A DNA stretch of 64,000 bases, from assembly GCF_021390435.2 (NCBI RefSeq), contig NZ_JAJVCN010000001.1, positions 620,001 to 684,000 of the forward strand, in the 5' to 3' direction. The position numbers and the translations under genes were made by a program. Of the stretch, positions 54,122-63,260 are shown one piece after another. The stretch is from Kibdelosporangium philippinense (GTDB lineage: Bacteria; Actinomycetota; Actinomycetes; Mycobacteriales; Pseudonocardiaceae). The notes beneath the pieces were generated by a model, which worked only from the letters and a program-made list of their open reading frames with translations, was not told where the DNA came from and did no database searches. Positions within the stretch are counted from its first letter, which is position 1, and each line of letters opens with the position of its first letter.

Positions 54122-57100
54122 GTGTTGGGACGCGTACTCGCAGCCGCCCTTGTTTTGACGTTGCTCCCGGTCCTCGCGCCAACCGCCGCGAGTGAACCGG
54201 CAACCGACGAGATCACCTTGATCACGGGTGATCGGGTGCTGCTGAGAGCGGGCGCGGTCTCGCCCATGCCAGGCAAAGGCCGCCAAGGTATGGGCTTTCG
54301 GACGTACGAAGTCGCAGGTCACCGCTATGTCATCCCGCTCGATGCGCTGGAGCGGGTCTCGGCGGGAAAACTGGACCGGCGACTGTTCGACGTCACGTCC
54401 CTCAAAGCCTTCGGCTACGCCAAAACCCCGAGTGTGCCGTTGATCATCGAGGGCAACGCCATGACGGCCATGAAAGGCCAGTCATGGCCGAGCCTGCAGA
54501 CCAGTCCGGACAAGGTCTGGCTGGACGGCAAACGCGAACTCTCGCTTGCTGAGAGCGTCCCGCAGATCGGGGCACCGGCGGCCTGGCAATCCGGATTCAC
54601 CGGCAAAGGCGTGACGGTCGCGGTGCTGGACACCGGAATCGACGCTACGCACAAGGATTTCACCGGGCGCATCGCGGACAGGCGCGACTTCACCGATGAC
54701 AAAGACAAAGAAGCCGATGACAAGGACGGCCACGGAACCCACGTGGCCTCAACGATCGCGGGCAGTGGAGCCGCGTCGAACGGCAAGTACAAGGGCGTGG
54801 CGCCGGACGCGACCCTGGTGGTCGGCAAGGTCTGCGGCGCCGACGGCTGCCCGGAAAGCGCCATTCTGAAAGGCATGGAGTGGGCCGCGCGTGAGAAGAA
54901 AGCGCAGGTTGTGAACCTGAGCCTGGGTGGACCGGACGCCGAGGAGATCGACCCGCTCGAAGCCGCGATCAACAAGCTCAGCGCCGAAACCGGCGCCCTT
55001 TTCGTTGTCGCTGCTGGCAACAAAGGCCCGCGCCGCGAGACAGTCAGCTCACCAAGCACGGCCGACGCGGCGCTTTCCGTTGGCGCAGTGGACAAGAAGG
55101 ACGATGAAGCCTTCTACTCCAGCCGTGGCCCACGCGGCGACGGCGCGATCAAACCCGAGATCGCCGCGCCGGGGACATCCATCGTCGCCGCACTGGCCCG
55201 CAACAGCGAATCCGAGCCGGTCGACAAGTTCTACACCCGCAACAGCGGCACCTCGATGGCCACGCCACACGTCTCTGGTGCCGCGGCTTTGCTTGCCCAG
55301 CAACGACCTGGCATCAAATCGGCCGAGCTGAAGTCCACTTTGGTCTCCTCGGCGGCACCGCTGAAGTTCGACGCGCACGCCATCGGCGCGGGCAGGCTGG
55401 ACGTTGCCCGAGCGATGAAGCAGACCGTGGTGGCCGTGAACAACTCGGTCAACCTTGGCCTGCAACGCTGGCCACACGATGACGACAAACCCGTCAGCGG
55501 CACGGTCACCTATCGCAACACCGGAACTTCCCCAGTCACGTTAACCCTGACAACTGCCGCGCCTTACAGTGCCTCGCCGGAACTCACGGTCCCGGCAGGC
55601 GGCGAAGCCACGGCGACCGTCACCGCGGACACCAGGACCGGGCCGGACGGGCACATCACCGGCCTGCTCACCGCGACCGCCGGTGAAACCAGGGTTGTCA
55701 CGCCGTTGACAGTGAACAAAGAGGTCGAGAGTTACGACCTGCGGATGACCCAGATCGGGCGCGACGGCAAAGCCGCGCCGATCGTCTCGGCCGTGCTGCT
55801 CGGAATGGACAACGGACAGACGTACTACCCGTTCGACCTCGACGGCTCGGTCGTACAGCGCCGTCCCAAAGGCAGGTACATTGTGGACAGCCACGTGCCT
55901 GCGAAGGACAGCTACAGCCACATCATCGTGCCGACGCTGACGCTGGACCGCGACCAAGATCTCACCCTGGATGCCCGTCAGGCCAAGCTCGTCAAGCCTG
56001 CCGTGCCGAACACAGGAGTCGGTGCGGCCCTGCTCGATGTTGGGTTGATCCGGTCCTTTGCCGTGAACGGCGGACGCGGCGGCCTGTTGACCGGCGCGAT
56101 TCTGTATGACGGAATCCCGTTCTACAGCTTCTACCAAGGTGAGCCATTGCCGCCGGAAGATCTCGAAGCTTGGATGGCGTTCAAAATCGCAGAGCCCGAC
56201 AAGGAAGGCGACTTCACGAAGTCGCCGGTCATGTATCACCTGCTGTGGCAGGACCACGGCGTTTACCCGACCGGGTTCGAGCCTGTGGTGAAACAGGAAG
56301 AACTGGCCGAGGTCCGGCAGCACTATCACGCGACCGAGGCCGGCAAGTACGCGTACACCTGGACTCTCGGGTATCTCGAAGGCCTCGGTCACACGGCCGC
56401 GGGCGGTCCGATCGGCGTGAATCTGCCCTTCCAGCGCACGGATTACTTCCAGACCGGACGGACCTGGGAGCAGAGTCTCGCGCAGTATCAGGACAAGGAC
56501 GCCGATCGCGAGATCAGCAACCTCTACAGCCGCCGCGAAGTCCTCAAGCCAGGCACGAGCGTTGTCCGGCACTGGAACAGGGCCGTGTTCACGCCTGGTT
56601 TCGACACGGTCGACGCGCCCGCGTCCTACCGGTCGACCAGGACCGGCGACAAGATGAACATCTTCGCCGCGCCCTATGTGGACTCGACGACCGGCCGTAC
56701 CGGCTACCCGATGAGCGGCGAACGCAAGAGCCGCATAGCTTTGTACCGGGACGGCGTCCTGGTCGCCGAGAAGCCCGACATGTTCCAGAGCCTGTTCGAG
56801 GGCTTGCCGGAAGCCGAGGCGACCTATCGGGCCGAGTTGTCCATGCAGCTGGATCCGAAGTTGTTCCCGTTGTCCACCAAGACGAACACCGAATGGACGT
56901 TCCGCTCGGCCGCGACCAAGGAGACAGAGGCGTTGCCTCTGATGAACGTCCGGATCGCGCCCAACGTGGACGCGAACAACGCCGCCAAGGTGAACCAGCT
57001 GCTGGTCATTCCCGTGACCCTGCGACGCAATCCTGGCAGCGCGCCGGCCAAGGTGACCGATGTGGGCATCGAGGTGTCGTTCGACGACGGCGCGTCATGG

Positions 57101-57253
57101 CGGGAAATCCCAGTCTATCCAGGAAATGACATCTGGTACGGCCTCGAGGCCAACCAAGTGTCCAACAGCTACGCGTCGCTGCGCGTGACCGCGACCGATG
57201 AGGCAGGGAACAAAGTCCAACAGACAGTTCTGCACGCGTACCGAGTTATCTAG
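54122..57253 (+). CDS. Secreted S8 subtilase, first of a tandem pair
   Basis: 1043 residues. Signal peptide (VLAAALVLTLLPVLAPTAAS), an I9-like propeptide region (to ~150), then the S8 domain with Asp170 (AVLDTGID), His204 (GHGTHVAS) and Ser378 (SGTSMATPHVSG). About 600 further residues form beta-rich C-terminal domains (a Fn3/CARDB-like segment at ~430-520, then unknown). GTG 54122 with GGAAGGAG. 31 bp after tsnR, so it may partly read through from it. Large actinobacterial exoprotease; substrates unknown. Confidence 0.92.
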   Translation: MLGRVLAAALVLTLLPVLAPTAASEPATDEITLITGDRVLLRAGAVSPMPGKGRQGMGFRTYEVAGHRYVIPLDALERVSAGKLDRRLFDVTSLKAFGYAKTPSVPLIIEGNAMTAMKGQSWPSLQTSPDKVWLDGKRELSLAESVPQIGAPAAWQSGFTGKGVTVAVLDTGIDATHKDFTGRIADRRDFTDDKDKEADDKDGHGTHVASTIAGSGAASNGKYKGVAPDATLVVGKVCGADGCPESAILKGMEWAAREKKAQVVNLSLGGPDAEEIDPLEAAINKLSAETGALFVVAAGNKGPRRETVSSPSTADAALSVGAVDKKDDEAFYSSRGPRGDGAIKPEIAAPGTSIVAALARNSESEPVDKFYTRNSGTSMATPHVSGAAALLAQQRPGIKSAELKSTLVSSAAPLKFDAHAIGAGRLDVARAMKQTVVAVNNSVNLGLQRWPHDDDKPVSGTVTYRNTGTSPVTLTLTTAAPYSASPELTVPAGGEATATVTADTRTGPDGHITGLLTATAGETRVVTPLTVNKEVESYDLRMTQIGRDGKAAPIVSAVLLGMDNGQTYYPFDLDGSVVQRRPKGRYIVDSHVPAKDSYSHIIVPTLTLDRDQDLTLDARQAKLVKPAVPNTGVGAALLDVGLIRSFAVNGGRGGLLTGAILYDGIPFYSFYQGEPLPPEDLEAWMAFKIAEPDKEGDFTKSPVMYHLLWQDHGVYPTGFEPVVKQEELAEVRQHYHATEAGKYAYTWTLGYLEGLGHTAAGGPIGVNLPFQRTDYFQTGRTWEQSLAQYQDKDADREISNLYSRREVLKPGTSVVRHWNRAVFTPGFDTVDAPASYRSTRTGDKMNIFAAPYVDSTTGRTGYPMSGERKSRIALYRDGVLVAEKPDMFQSLFEGLPEAEATYRAELSMQLDPKLFPLSTKTNTEWTFRSAATKETEALPLMNVRIAPNVDANNAAKVNQLLVIPVTLRRNPGSAPAKVTDVGIEVSFDDGASWREIPVYPGNDIWYGLEANQVSNSYASLRVTATDEAGNKVQQTVLHAYRVI

Positions 57254-57326
57254 TTCGCGACTTACGGACCTAGGCAACACCTTCGCGCCTTCATACCTTT
57301 TGCGTACACACTCGCTGAAGGAGTTG

Positions 57327-60300
57327 GTGTTGAGAATCCACGCCTTGGTCACAGCCGGCTTGATAGCCGGACTATTACCCGCTCTGCCAACGGAAGCAGT
57401 CGCGGCACCCGAACAGCCGAAGACCCTCACGCTGGTGACCGGGGACCGGATCGCCGTACAGGGCAAGGACGTCCAGCCGCTGCCCACGCCGGGCCGCGCG
57501 GGCGTCGTCTTCCACAGCTACGAACTCGCTGGTCACAAGTACGTCGTGCCGATGGACGCGGCGGAACCGATCGCGGCGGGCCGTCTCGACCGAAGGCTCT
57601 TCGATGTGACGTCCCTGCTGGAGTTCGGCTACGCCGACACCGCGGACCTCCCGGTGATCGTCGAGGGCCAGCGGATGCAGGCCAAGCGCGTGCCGAAAGG
57701 CCAGGCCTGGCAGGAGTTGAAGACCAGTCAGGACAAGGTCTGGCTGGACGGCAAGCGCAAGCTCAGCCTGAAGGAAAGTGTCCCGCAGATCGGCACGCCC
57801 GCCGCGTGGCAGGCGGGTTTCACCGGCAAGGGCGTGACGGTCGCGGTGCTGGACACCGGGATCGACGCGACCCATCCTGACTTCAAAGGCCGGATCGCGG
57901 ACGCCAAGGACTTCACCACCGACCAGAATCCCGACGACACCTTCGGGCACGGCACGCACGTCGCGTCCACGATCGCGGGCGAGGGCAAATACCGTGGCGT
58001 GGCACCGGAAGCGACGCTCGTGGTCGGCAAGGTCTGCCTGCCGACCGGTTGCCCGGACAGCGCGATCCTCGAAGCGATGGAATGGGCCGCGAAGGAGAAG
58101 AAGGCTCAGATCATCAACATGAGCCTGGGCGGCCAGAACGGCCCGGACGTCGACCCGCTCGAAGCCGCCGTCGACCGGCTGACCGCTGAGACCGGCGCCC
58201 TGTTCGTGATCGCCGCGGGCAACCAGGCTTACCGTCCCGAATCGGTCAGCTCGCCCAGCACCGCCGACGCGGCGCTTTCCGTTGGCGCGGTGAGCAAGCA
58301 GAACGCCATCGAGGCGTACTCCAATGAAGGTCCACGGGCAGGCGACGGCGCGATCAAGCCCGAGGTAGCCGCACCGGGCACCAACATCGTCGCGGCTCGT
58401 GCGACCAACAGTGGGCTGCCGCCGGTCGACGAGATCTACACGATGGCCAGCGGCACCTCGATGGCCACGCCGCACGTGGCAGGCGTGGCTGCTTTGCTGC
58501 TCCAGCAACGGCCGACCCTCAAGGCAGCCGAACTGAAGTCGCTGCTGATCGGCTCGTCGACCGGTGAAGGCGCGGTGTACTCGGTCGGTTCCGGCCGCGT
58601 GGACGTCGCCCGCGCGATCAAGCAGGACCTGACGGCCACCAACTCGGTGAACTTCGGTGCGCAGCCGCACAACAGCTCCGAGCCGATCCGCAAGACCGTG
58701 ACGTACCAGAACTCTGGTACGGCCCCGAAGACGCTGTCCCTGAGCACCACGGAGTCCGTGTTCTCCGTCGAGCCGAAGGAGATCACGGTCCCAGCGGGCG
58801 GCACGGCCGAGGTCACGGTCGTCGCCCAGACGACCACGGCCGGGCACGTCAGCGGACGCTTGGTCGCGACCGCGGGCGAGGCCAGGGTCATCACGCCGAT
58901 GACCGTGAACAAGGAAACTGAGAGCTACAACCTGACGATCACGCAGATCGGCCGGGACGGAAAGCCCGCCCCGATCGAAGCGATGTCGGTGGTCAACACG
59001 TACACCATGGCCGCGGACTTCCCGAACAACGAGTCCGGCACGGTGACACTGCGCCGCCCCAAGGGCAAGTACATGGTGGACGCGGTGATCATGACTGACA
59101 CCGAGATCTCGCACGTTCCGTACCTGTCGCTCGACCTCGACCGCGACACCCAGATCACGTTGGACGCCAGGGCAGCCAAGCTGGTCCGGCCGTCGGTGCG
59201 GGGCGTGCAGGGCGAGCTGGCGCTGCAGGACGTCGGTTACTACCGCTACTTCGACTCCCAGCATGGCCGGATCGCGCTGGGTTCGGGCATCCAGCAGTTC
59301 GGCTTCGGCGAGAAGGTGACGCCGTTCTACACCACGCAGTTCGGCCCGGCGGTGCCGAAGGAGGACCTGGAAGCGTGGGTGAACGTCAAGGTCGCCGACC
59401 CGATGAAGGACATCTCGTACATCAACAGTCCGTACGTCTACCACATGTTCTGGGGTATGCGAGGCACGTACCCGACCGGCTTCGCACCCGAGACGAAGCA
59501 GCGTGAATACGCTGCCGTCAAACAGAACTACGCGAGGATGACACCCGGGAAGTACGGCTACACGTGGTCGTTCGGCTCATCGCCTGAGGTGGACCGGCGC
59601 AGCGCCGTGCCACTGCAGATGACGTTGCCGTTCTCGCGGACCGAGTACTACCTGGCCGATGGTCCCCAGTGGTACCAGAGCTTCCACCAGGGGACTGAGC
59701 CGTTGTCCTTCCCGGACGTCAGCAATGTCGAGGAGAAGTCGAAGCAGAAGCTGGTTGCCGGGCAGACGACCGTGAAGAACTGGAACAAGGGAGTGTTCGG
59801 GCCGTCGTTCGCGCCGGAAGGCTCACCGCTGAACTACAGCTCGGTCCGCGTCGGCGACACGATGTGGATTCACGCACCCGGCTACTCGGACGGAACCCCC
59901 GGCCGCATGGGCTATCCGATGAAGTCCAAGTCCAGCAAGATCGCGCTGTACCGGGACGGAAAGCTGGTGTCCGAACGGGACAGTCTGTTCTCCAACCGGT
60001 TCGACGCGCTGCCCCAGCAGCAGACGACCTACCGTGCCGAGGTCACGCTGGAGCTGCAGCCGGACTTCCTGCCGTTGTCCAGCAAGACGCACACGGCGTG
60101 GACGTTCAAGTCGGCAACGGTCGAGAAGGCCCAGCTGCCGTTGTTCACGGCTCGCATCTCGCCCAACTTGGACATGACCAACACTGCCAAGGCGAACTGC
60201 CTGCTGATGCTGCCGATCAAGTTCGAGCACAACCCCGGCAGCGTCGCGTCTCCGGTGAAGTCGGTGACCCTTGAAGCTTCGTTCGACGGAAAGAACTGGC

Positions 60301-60452
60301 ACAAGGTCCCGGTCATCCACGCCGGTGACACGTGGTACGGCCTGGAAATGAACAACACCAAGGCCAAGTTCGCGTCCCTGCGGCTGACAGCGACCGACAA
60401 GGCGGGCACGAAGGTCGAACAGACCTTCACCAACGCCTACCGAATCGGTTAA
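57327..60452 (+). CDS. Secreted S8 subtilase, second of a tandem pair
   Basis: 1041 residues and collinear with the upstream subtilase. Signal peptide LVTAGLIAGLLPALPTEAVAA, catalytic Asp176, His208 and Ser378 (ASGTSMATPHVAG), and the same long beta-rich C-terminal part (ESYNLTITQIGRDGKPAPIEA). Starts as GTG-TTG with GAAGGAG, like its neighbour. A 73-bp gap separates the two. The pair arose by tandem duplication; divergence is spread over the full length, so it is not recent. Confidence 0.92.
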   Translation: MLRIHALVTAGLIAGLLPALPTEAVAAPEQPKTLTLVTGDRIAVQGKDVQPLPTPGRAGVVFHSYELAGHKYVVPMDAAEPIAAGRLDRRLFDVTSLLEFGYADTADLPVIVEGQRMQAKRVPKGQAWQELKTSQDKVWLDGKRKLSLKESVPQIGTPAAWQAGFTGKGVTVAVLDTGIDATHPDFKGRIADAKDFTTDQNPDDTFGHGTHVASTIAGEGKYRGVAPEATLVVGKVCLPTGCPDSAILEAMEWAAKEKKAQIINMSLGGQNGPDVDPLEAAVDRLTAETGALFVIAAGNQAYRPESVSSPSTADAALSVGAVSKQNAIEAYSNEGPRAGDGAIKPEVAAPGTNIVAARATNSGLPPVDEIYTMASGTSMATPHVAGVAALLLQQRPTLKAAELKSLLIGSSTGEGAVYSVGSGRVDVARAIKQDLTATNSVNFGAQPHNSSEPIRKTVTYQNSGTAPKTLSLSTTESVFSVEPKEITVPAGGTAEVTVVAQTTTAGHVSGRLVATAGEARVITPMTVNKETESYNLTITQIGRDGKPAPIEAMSVVNTYTMAADFPNNESGTVTLRRPKGKYMVDAVIMTDTEISHVPYLSLDLDRDTQITLDARAAKLVRPSVRGVQGELALQDVGYYRYFDSQHGRIALGSGIQQFGFGEKVTPFYTTQFGPAVPKEDLEAWVNVKVADPMKDISYINSPYVYHMFWGMRGTYPTGFAPETKQREYAAVKQNYARMTPGKYGYTWSFGSSPEVDRRSAVPLQMTLPFSRTEYYLADGPQWYQSFHQGTEPLSFPDVSNVEEKSKQKLVAGQTTVKNWNKGVFGPSFAPEGSPLNYSSVRVGDTMWIHAPGYSDGTPGRMGYPMKSKSSKIALYRDGKLVSERDSLFSNRFDALPQQQTTYRAEVTLELQPDFLPLSSKTHTAWTFKSATVEKAQLPLFTARISPNLDMTNTAKANCLLMLPIKFEHNPGSVASPVKSVTLEASFDGKNWHKVPVIHAGDTWYGLEMNNTKAKFASLRLTATDKAGTKVEQTFTNAYRIG

Positions 60453-60456
60453 AACC

Positions 60457-60500
60457 TCGTGAGTGGTTATTCGTGTTCTAACACGAATAACCACTCACGA
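60457..60500. terminator. Palindrome family member E
   Basis: Perfect 21-bp arms (60457-60477 / 60480-60500), central ct (inverse of the ag in B and D), inner ttc/gaa pair. Between the convergent subtilase and TPR genes. Confidence 0.8.
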
Positions 60501-60506
60501 CAGGCA

Positions 60507-63260
60507 TTAGCCCCGCAAACGCGCGGTAAGGGTTCGGGCAGTGGGGTCGCTGGAAACGGGCTTGGATTGGGCGTCCAGGGCGCGGGTCAGCACGTCCAGT
60601 ACTCGGGCGATGATGCTTGGAGGCGTGTCCTCGGAGATCAGGGCGACCGAGTCGCGGGCGAGTTGCTCGGCCACCGCGGGCGCGTCCAGGCCCATGTGGT
60701 TACGGGCGGCCCGGACCATCAGGAAGATCTCCCAGTCGGGTTCGCCGAGGTCCCGGACGATCGAAGCGGCCCGAAGGTTGTCGGCCAACGACTCCGAGTG
60801 CCGGGATAGCTGGGTGTACGTGTATCCCCGAAGCTCCAGCATCTCCGCGGTCAGCCGGTCAGCGAGTTCGCCGCCGATGTGCGTCGAAGCCCGTTCCAAG
60901 GCCTCAAGTGCCACGTCAGGCGAGGAGTCGGCGATCGCGGCCGCTGTCTTGATCCACGCGCGGCAGGCCTCGACGGGAAGTTCTGCTTCTTCCCAGAGTT
61001 CCGCGGAACGCCGGTGACAGCGTTCGGCCTCCTCGAAGGAGTCCAGCGCGTGGTTGGTCGAGCCGAGACCCGCCCACACCATCGCCTGGGAAGCCGAGGG
61101 AGCGTCGGCCACCAAGTCGAGCATCGCCTGGAAATGCCTGCGACCCTCAGCGTGCTCACCCAACTCCGCGCAGACCGAGCCAAGGCGGAACCGGATGCGC
61201 AACGTGGCGTCCTCTTCGGCCTCGACAGGCAGCAGGCGCAACGCTTCCTCAAGCGCCTCCGCAGCTTCGACCAGCCGCCCATGTGCCAGATACCCTGAAG
61301 ACAGCACGTAACACGCATGTGCTGTCTCCAAAGGAGTTCCCTCGGTCCGGCAAACCGCAACCGTGTCCACGAGGTCCCGCAAATGGGCACCCGCGCGATC
61401 GAGGTTGTCCACCATGGACGCTCGGTGCAGCAATACGTCCGGACGCCAAGGACCCGGGTAGTTACGCACGAACTCCACGAGCTCGGACGAAGTCTGCAAA
61501 GCCAGATCGACGTCCCCGCGGACCTCGGCGATCGCCATCCGGGCCCGCAAAGCGTGGAACCGGTCGCCTGGGCACAAGCCGGGTGTCGTCAGCACCTGGT
61601 CCATGATCTTGTCTGCGTCGTCCAGGTTTCCTTGGCGTGCCTCATGGTCGGCCTGTTCCAACAGGACGGACATGACCCGTTCCGAAGCGGTTTCCCGCGC
61701 CAGTTCCAAGGCTTCGTCCAGCAACTCCGAAGACCGAGTGTGCTCGTGCCGGTTGTCCAGAAGTTCACACAGGATCAGCCGGACCAGGATCCGGCCGACC
61801 GATGACGAATGCGCCTCAGCCTGAACAAGCGCTTGTTCAACGATAGCGATCCCGCCATCCAGATCCCCGGCCTCGGCCTGGAGCATGCCGAATCGAGCGT
61901 GGAACCGAGCGGCCTGATCAAGGTCGCCAACCGCGGCCAACCGATCGATCCCCAACGGCAGCAGCGAAAGCACGTCCGGCCCGGGGAACACGACAAGCCG
62001 CCTGGCCGCCAACTGGGCAGCGAGTTTGCTTGGCAGCAAAGGATCCAAGTCCGCGGGCAACGACTTCAGCAGCCGATGCCCAGTAAGAAAATCGTTCTCC
62101 TCATACGCCAGGTGCGCCTGGTAAGCCAGCTCGACCGGATCCGCAGTCACCAGCGGCGGCGAAGCCGCAGGATTCGGGACAGCCAAAGGAACATGCACGG
62201 CATCGGCGGCTTCCAAAATGGACCGAATCCGCGAAGACTGCCGAGAGCTCCCATTCCGCGCGTCGAACTCCAAAGCCAGTTCCTGAGCCCGGGAAGTCAG
62301 GTACGAGCGCAACTGTCCAGCTGTCGTCCGGGAAACCTCGCCACCCGGCATAGGCACCGCGAGCTCAACCCGATCGGAATCCAAGCGGCTCAGCAGCAAA
62401 GCCGCACTGGCCGCGAAGTTCATCGTCCCGATAGGACTGGTCGCGTGATGGACCTGGTCGAGGTGTCGACGCAACAACTCCATGCCACGCGGCACGTTCC
62501 CGGTCACGGCGCAGAACTCCAAGTGCAGCCCCACGTAACCCTGGCTCGCCTGCTCACGAGACTGCCGATACGCCACCAGATGCGCGTCCCGAGCCCGTTC
62601 AACCTCGCCAAGAGCTGTCAACGCGGGCAGCAAAGCCGTCAGAACACCCTGTGGCTGCGTGCTGCACGTGAACCGCCCAGCCAATGCGGGTTCCGCATGG
62701 CGTAGCGCTTCCTCATACCGTCCACGCATGACCAGGTGCTCGACCTGTTCCTCTACAACACAACCCGCGCAGTCGGACATGTCATCCCGCTCGGTCCCGA
62801 TGAACCGCGCGAAGTGTTCGTCGGCCAACTCGAAATCGCCGACATGCGCCGCGGTCAAAGCACGCTGGCCCCACACCGGTTGCAGCGAGAAGCCGAAACG
62901 CTTGTAGCGCGTCTCCAACGAGTCAGTGACCGAATCGATCTGCGCGAGAGTGAACCGGGGATCGCGCCGCAACCCCACCGGGATCCACTTGTGCGCCCAG
63001 TTCAGGCTGCGCATGTCGCTGTCGCTGAATACCGACGGGTCGCGTTTCTCGGCGTTGTGGCACCACGCGATCGGCGCGAGGATCAGGTCGTACCGGTTGA
63101 GGTAATAGCAGGACTCGATCAACGCGAGGCGGCAGGCCGCGGGCAGGTGCTTGTCGCCGCTCGTGTCCGCGGCGCGCGCGGCCCGCTCGAGCGCCTCGTG
63201 CTTGGCCATCCCGGTTGGCATGTCCAAGGCTTCGGTGAACAGCCGCAACGGATCGGTCAT
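60507..63260 (-). CDS. Large TPR-repeat protein paired with an HSP90-like gene
   Basis: 917 residues, almost wholly helical with many TPR-like units (for example GRYEEALRHAEPALAG, RLVEAAEALEEALRLLPVEAEEDATLRIRFRLGSVCAELGEHAEGRRHFQAML, DSFEEAERCHRRSAELWEEA). A Cys pair (DCAGC) lies at ~170. No signal peptide. Its ATG overlaps the stop of the upstream HSP90-like gene (ATGA). TPR proteins are natural HSP90 co-chaperones in eukaryotes, so a physical partnership is plausible. Confidence 0.8.
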   Translation of the reverse strand: MTDPLRLFTEALDMPTGMAKHEALERAARAADTSGDKHLPAACRLALIESCYYLNRYDLILAPIAWCHNAEKRDPSVFSDSDMRSLNWAHKWIPVGLRRDPRFTLAQIDSVTDSLETRYKRFGFSLQPVWGQRALTAAHVGDFELADEHFARFIGTERDDMSDCAGCVVEEQVEHLVMRGRYEEALRHAEPALAGRFTCSTQPQGVLTALLPALTALGEVERARDAHLVAYRQSREQASQGYVGLHLEFCAVTGNVPRGMELLRRHLDQVHHATSPIGTMNFAASAALLLSRLDSDRVELAVPMPGGEVSRTTAGQLRSYLTSRAQELALEFDARNGSSRQSSRIRSILEAADAVHVPLAVPNPAASPPLVTADPVELAYQAHLAYEENDFLTGHRLLKSLPADLDPLLPSKLAAQLAARRLVVFPGPDVLSLLPLGIDRLAAVGDLDQAARFHARFGMLQAEAGDLDGGIAIVEQALVQAEAHSSSVGRILVRLILCELLDNRHEHTRSSELLDEALELARETASERVMSVLLEQADHEARQGNLDDADKIMDQVLTTPGLCPGDRFHALRARMAIAEVRGDVDLALQTSSELVEFVRNYPGPWRPDVLLHRASMVDNLDRAGAHLRDLVDTVAVCRTEGTPLETAHACYVLSSGYLAHGRLVEAAEALEEALRLLPVEAEEDATLRIRFRLGSVCAELGEHAEGRRHFQAMLDLVADAPSASQAMVWAGLGSTNHALDSFEEAERCHRRSAELWEEAELPVEACRAWIKTAAAIADSSPDVALEALERASTHIGGELADRLTAEMLELRGYTYTQLSRHSESLADNLRAASIVRDLGEPDWEIFLMVRAARNHMGLDAPAVAEQLARDSVALISEDTPPSIIARVLDVLTRALDAQSKPVSSDPTARTLTARLRG

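Noticed and set aside
57375..59444. 689-codon open frame antisense to the second subtilase
   Set aside because: It is a by-product of GC-rich third positions. The Arg/Val/Asp-rich translation has no domain, while the plus-strand protein has a signal peptide and catalytic triad.
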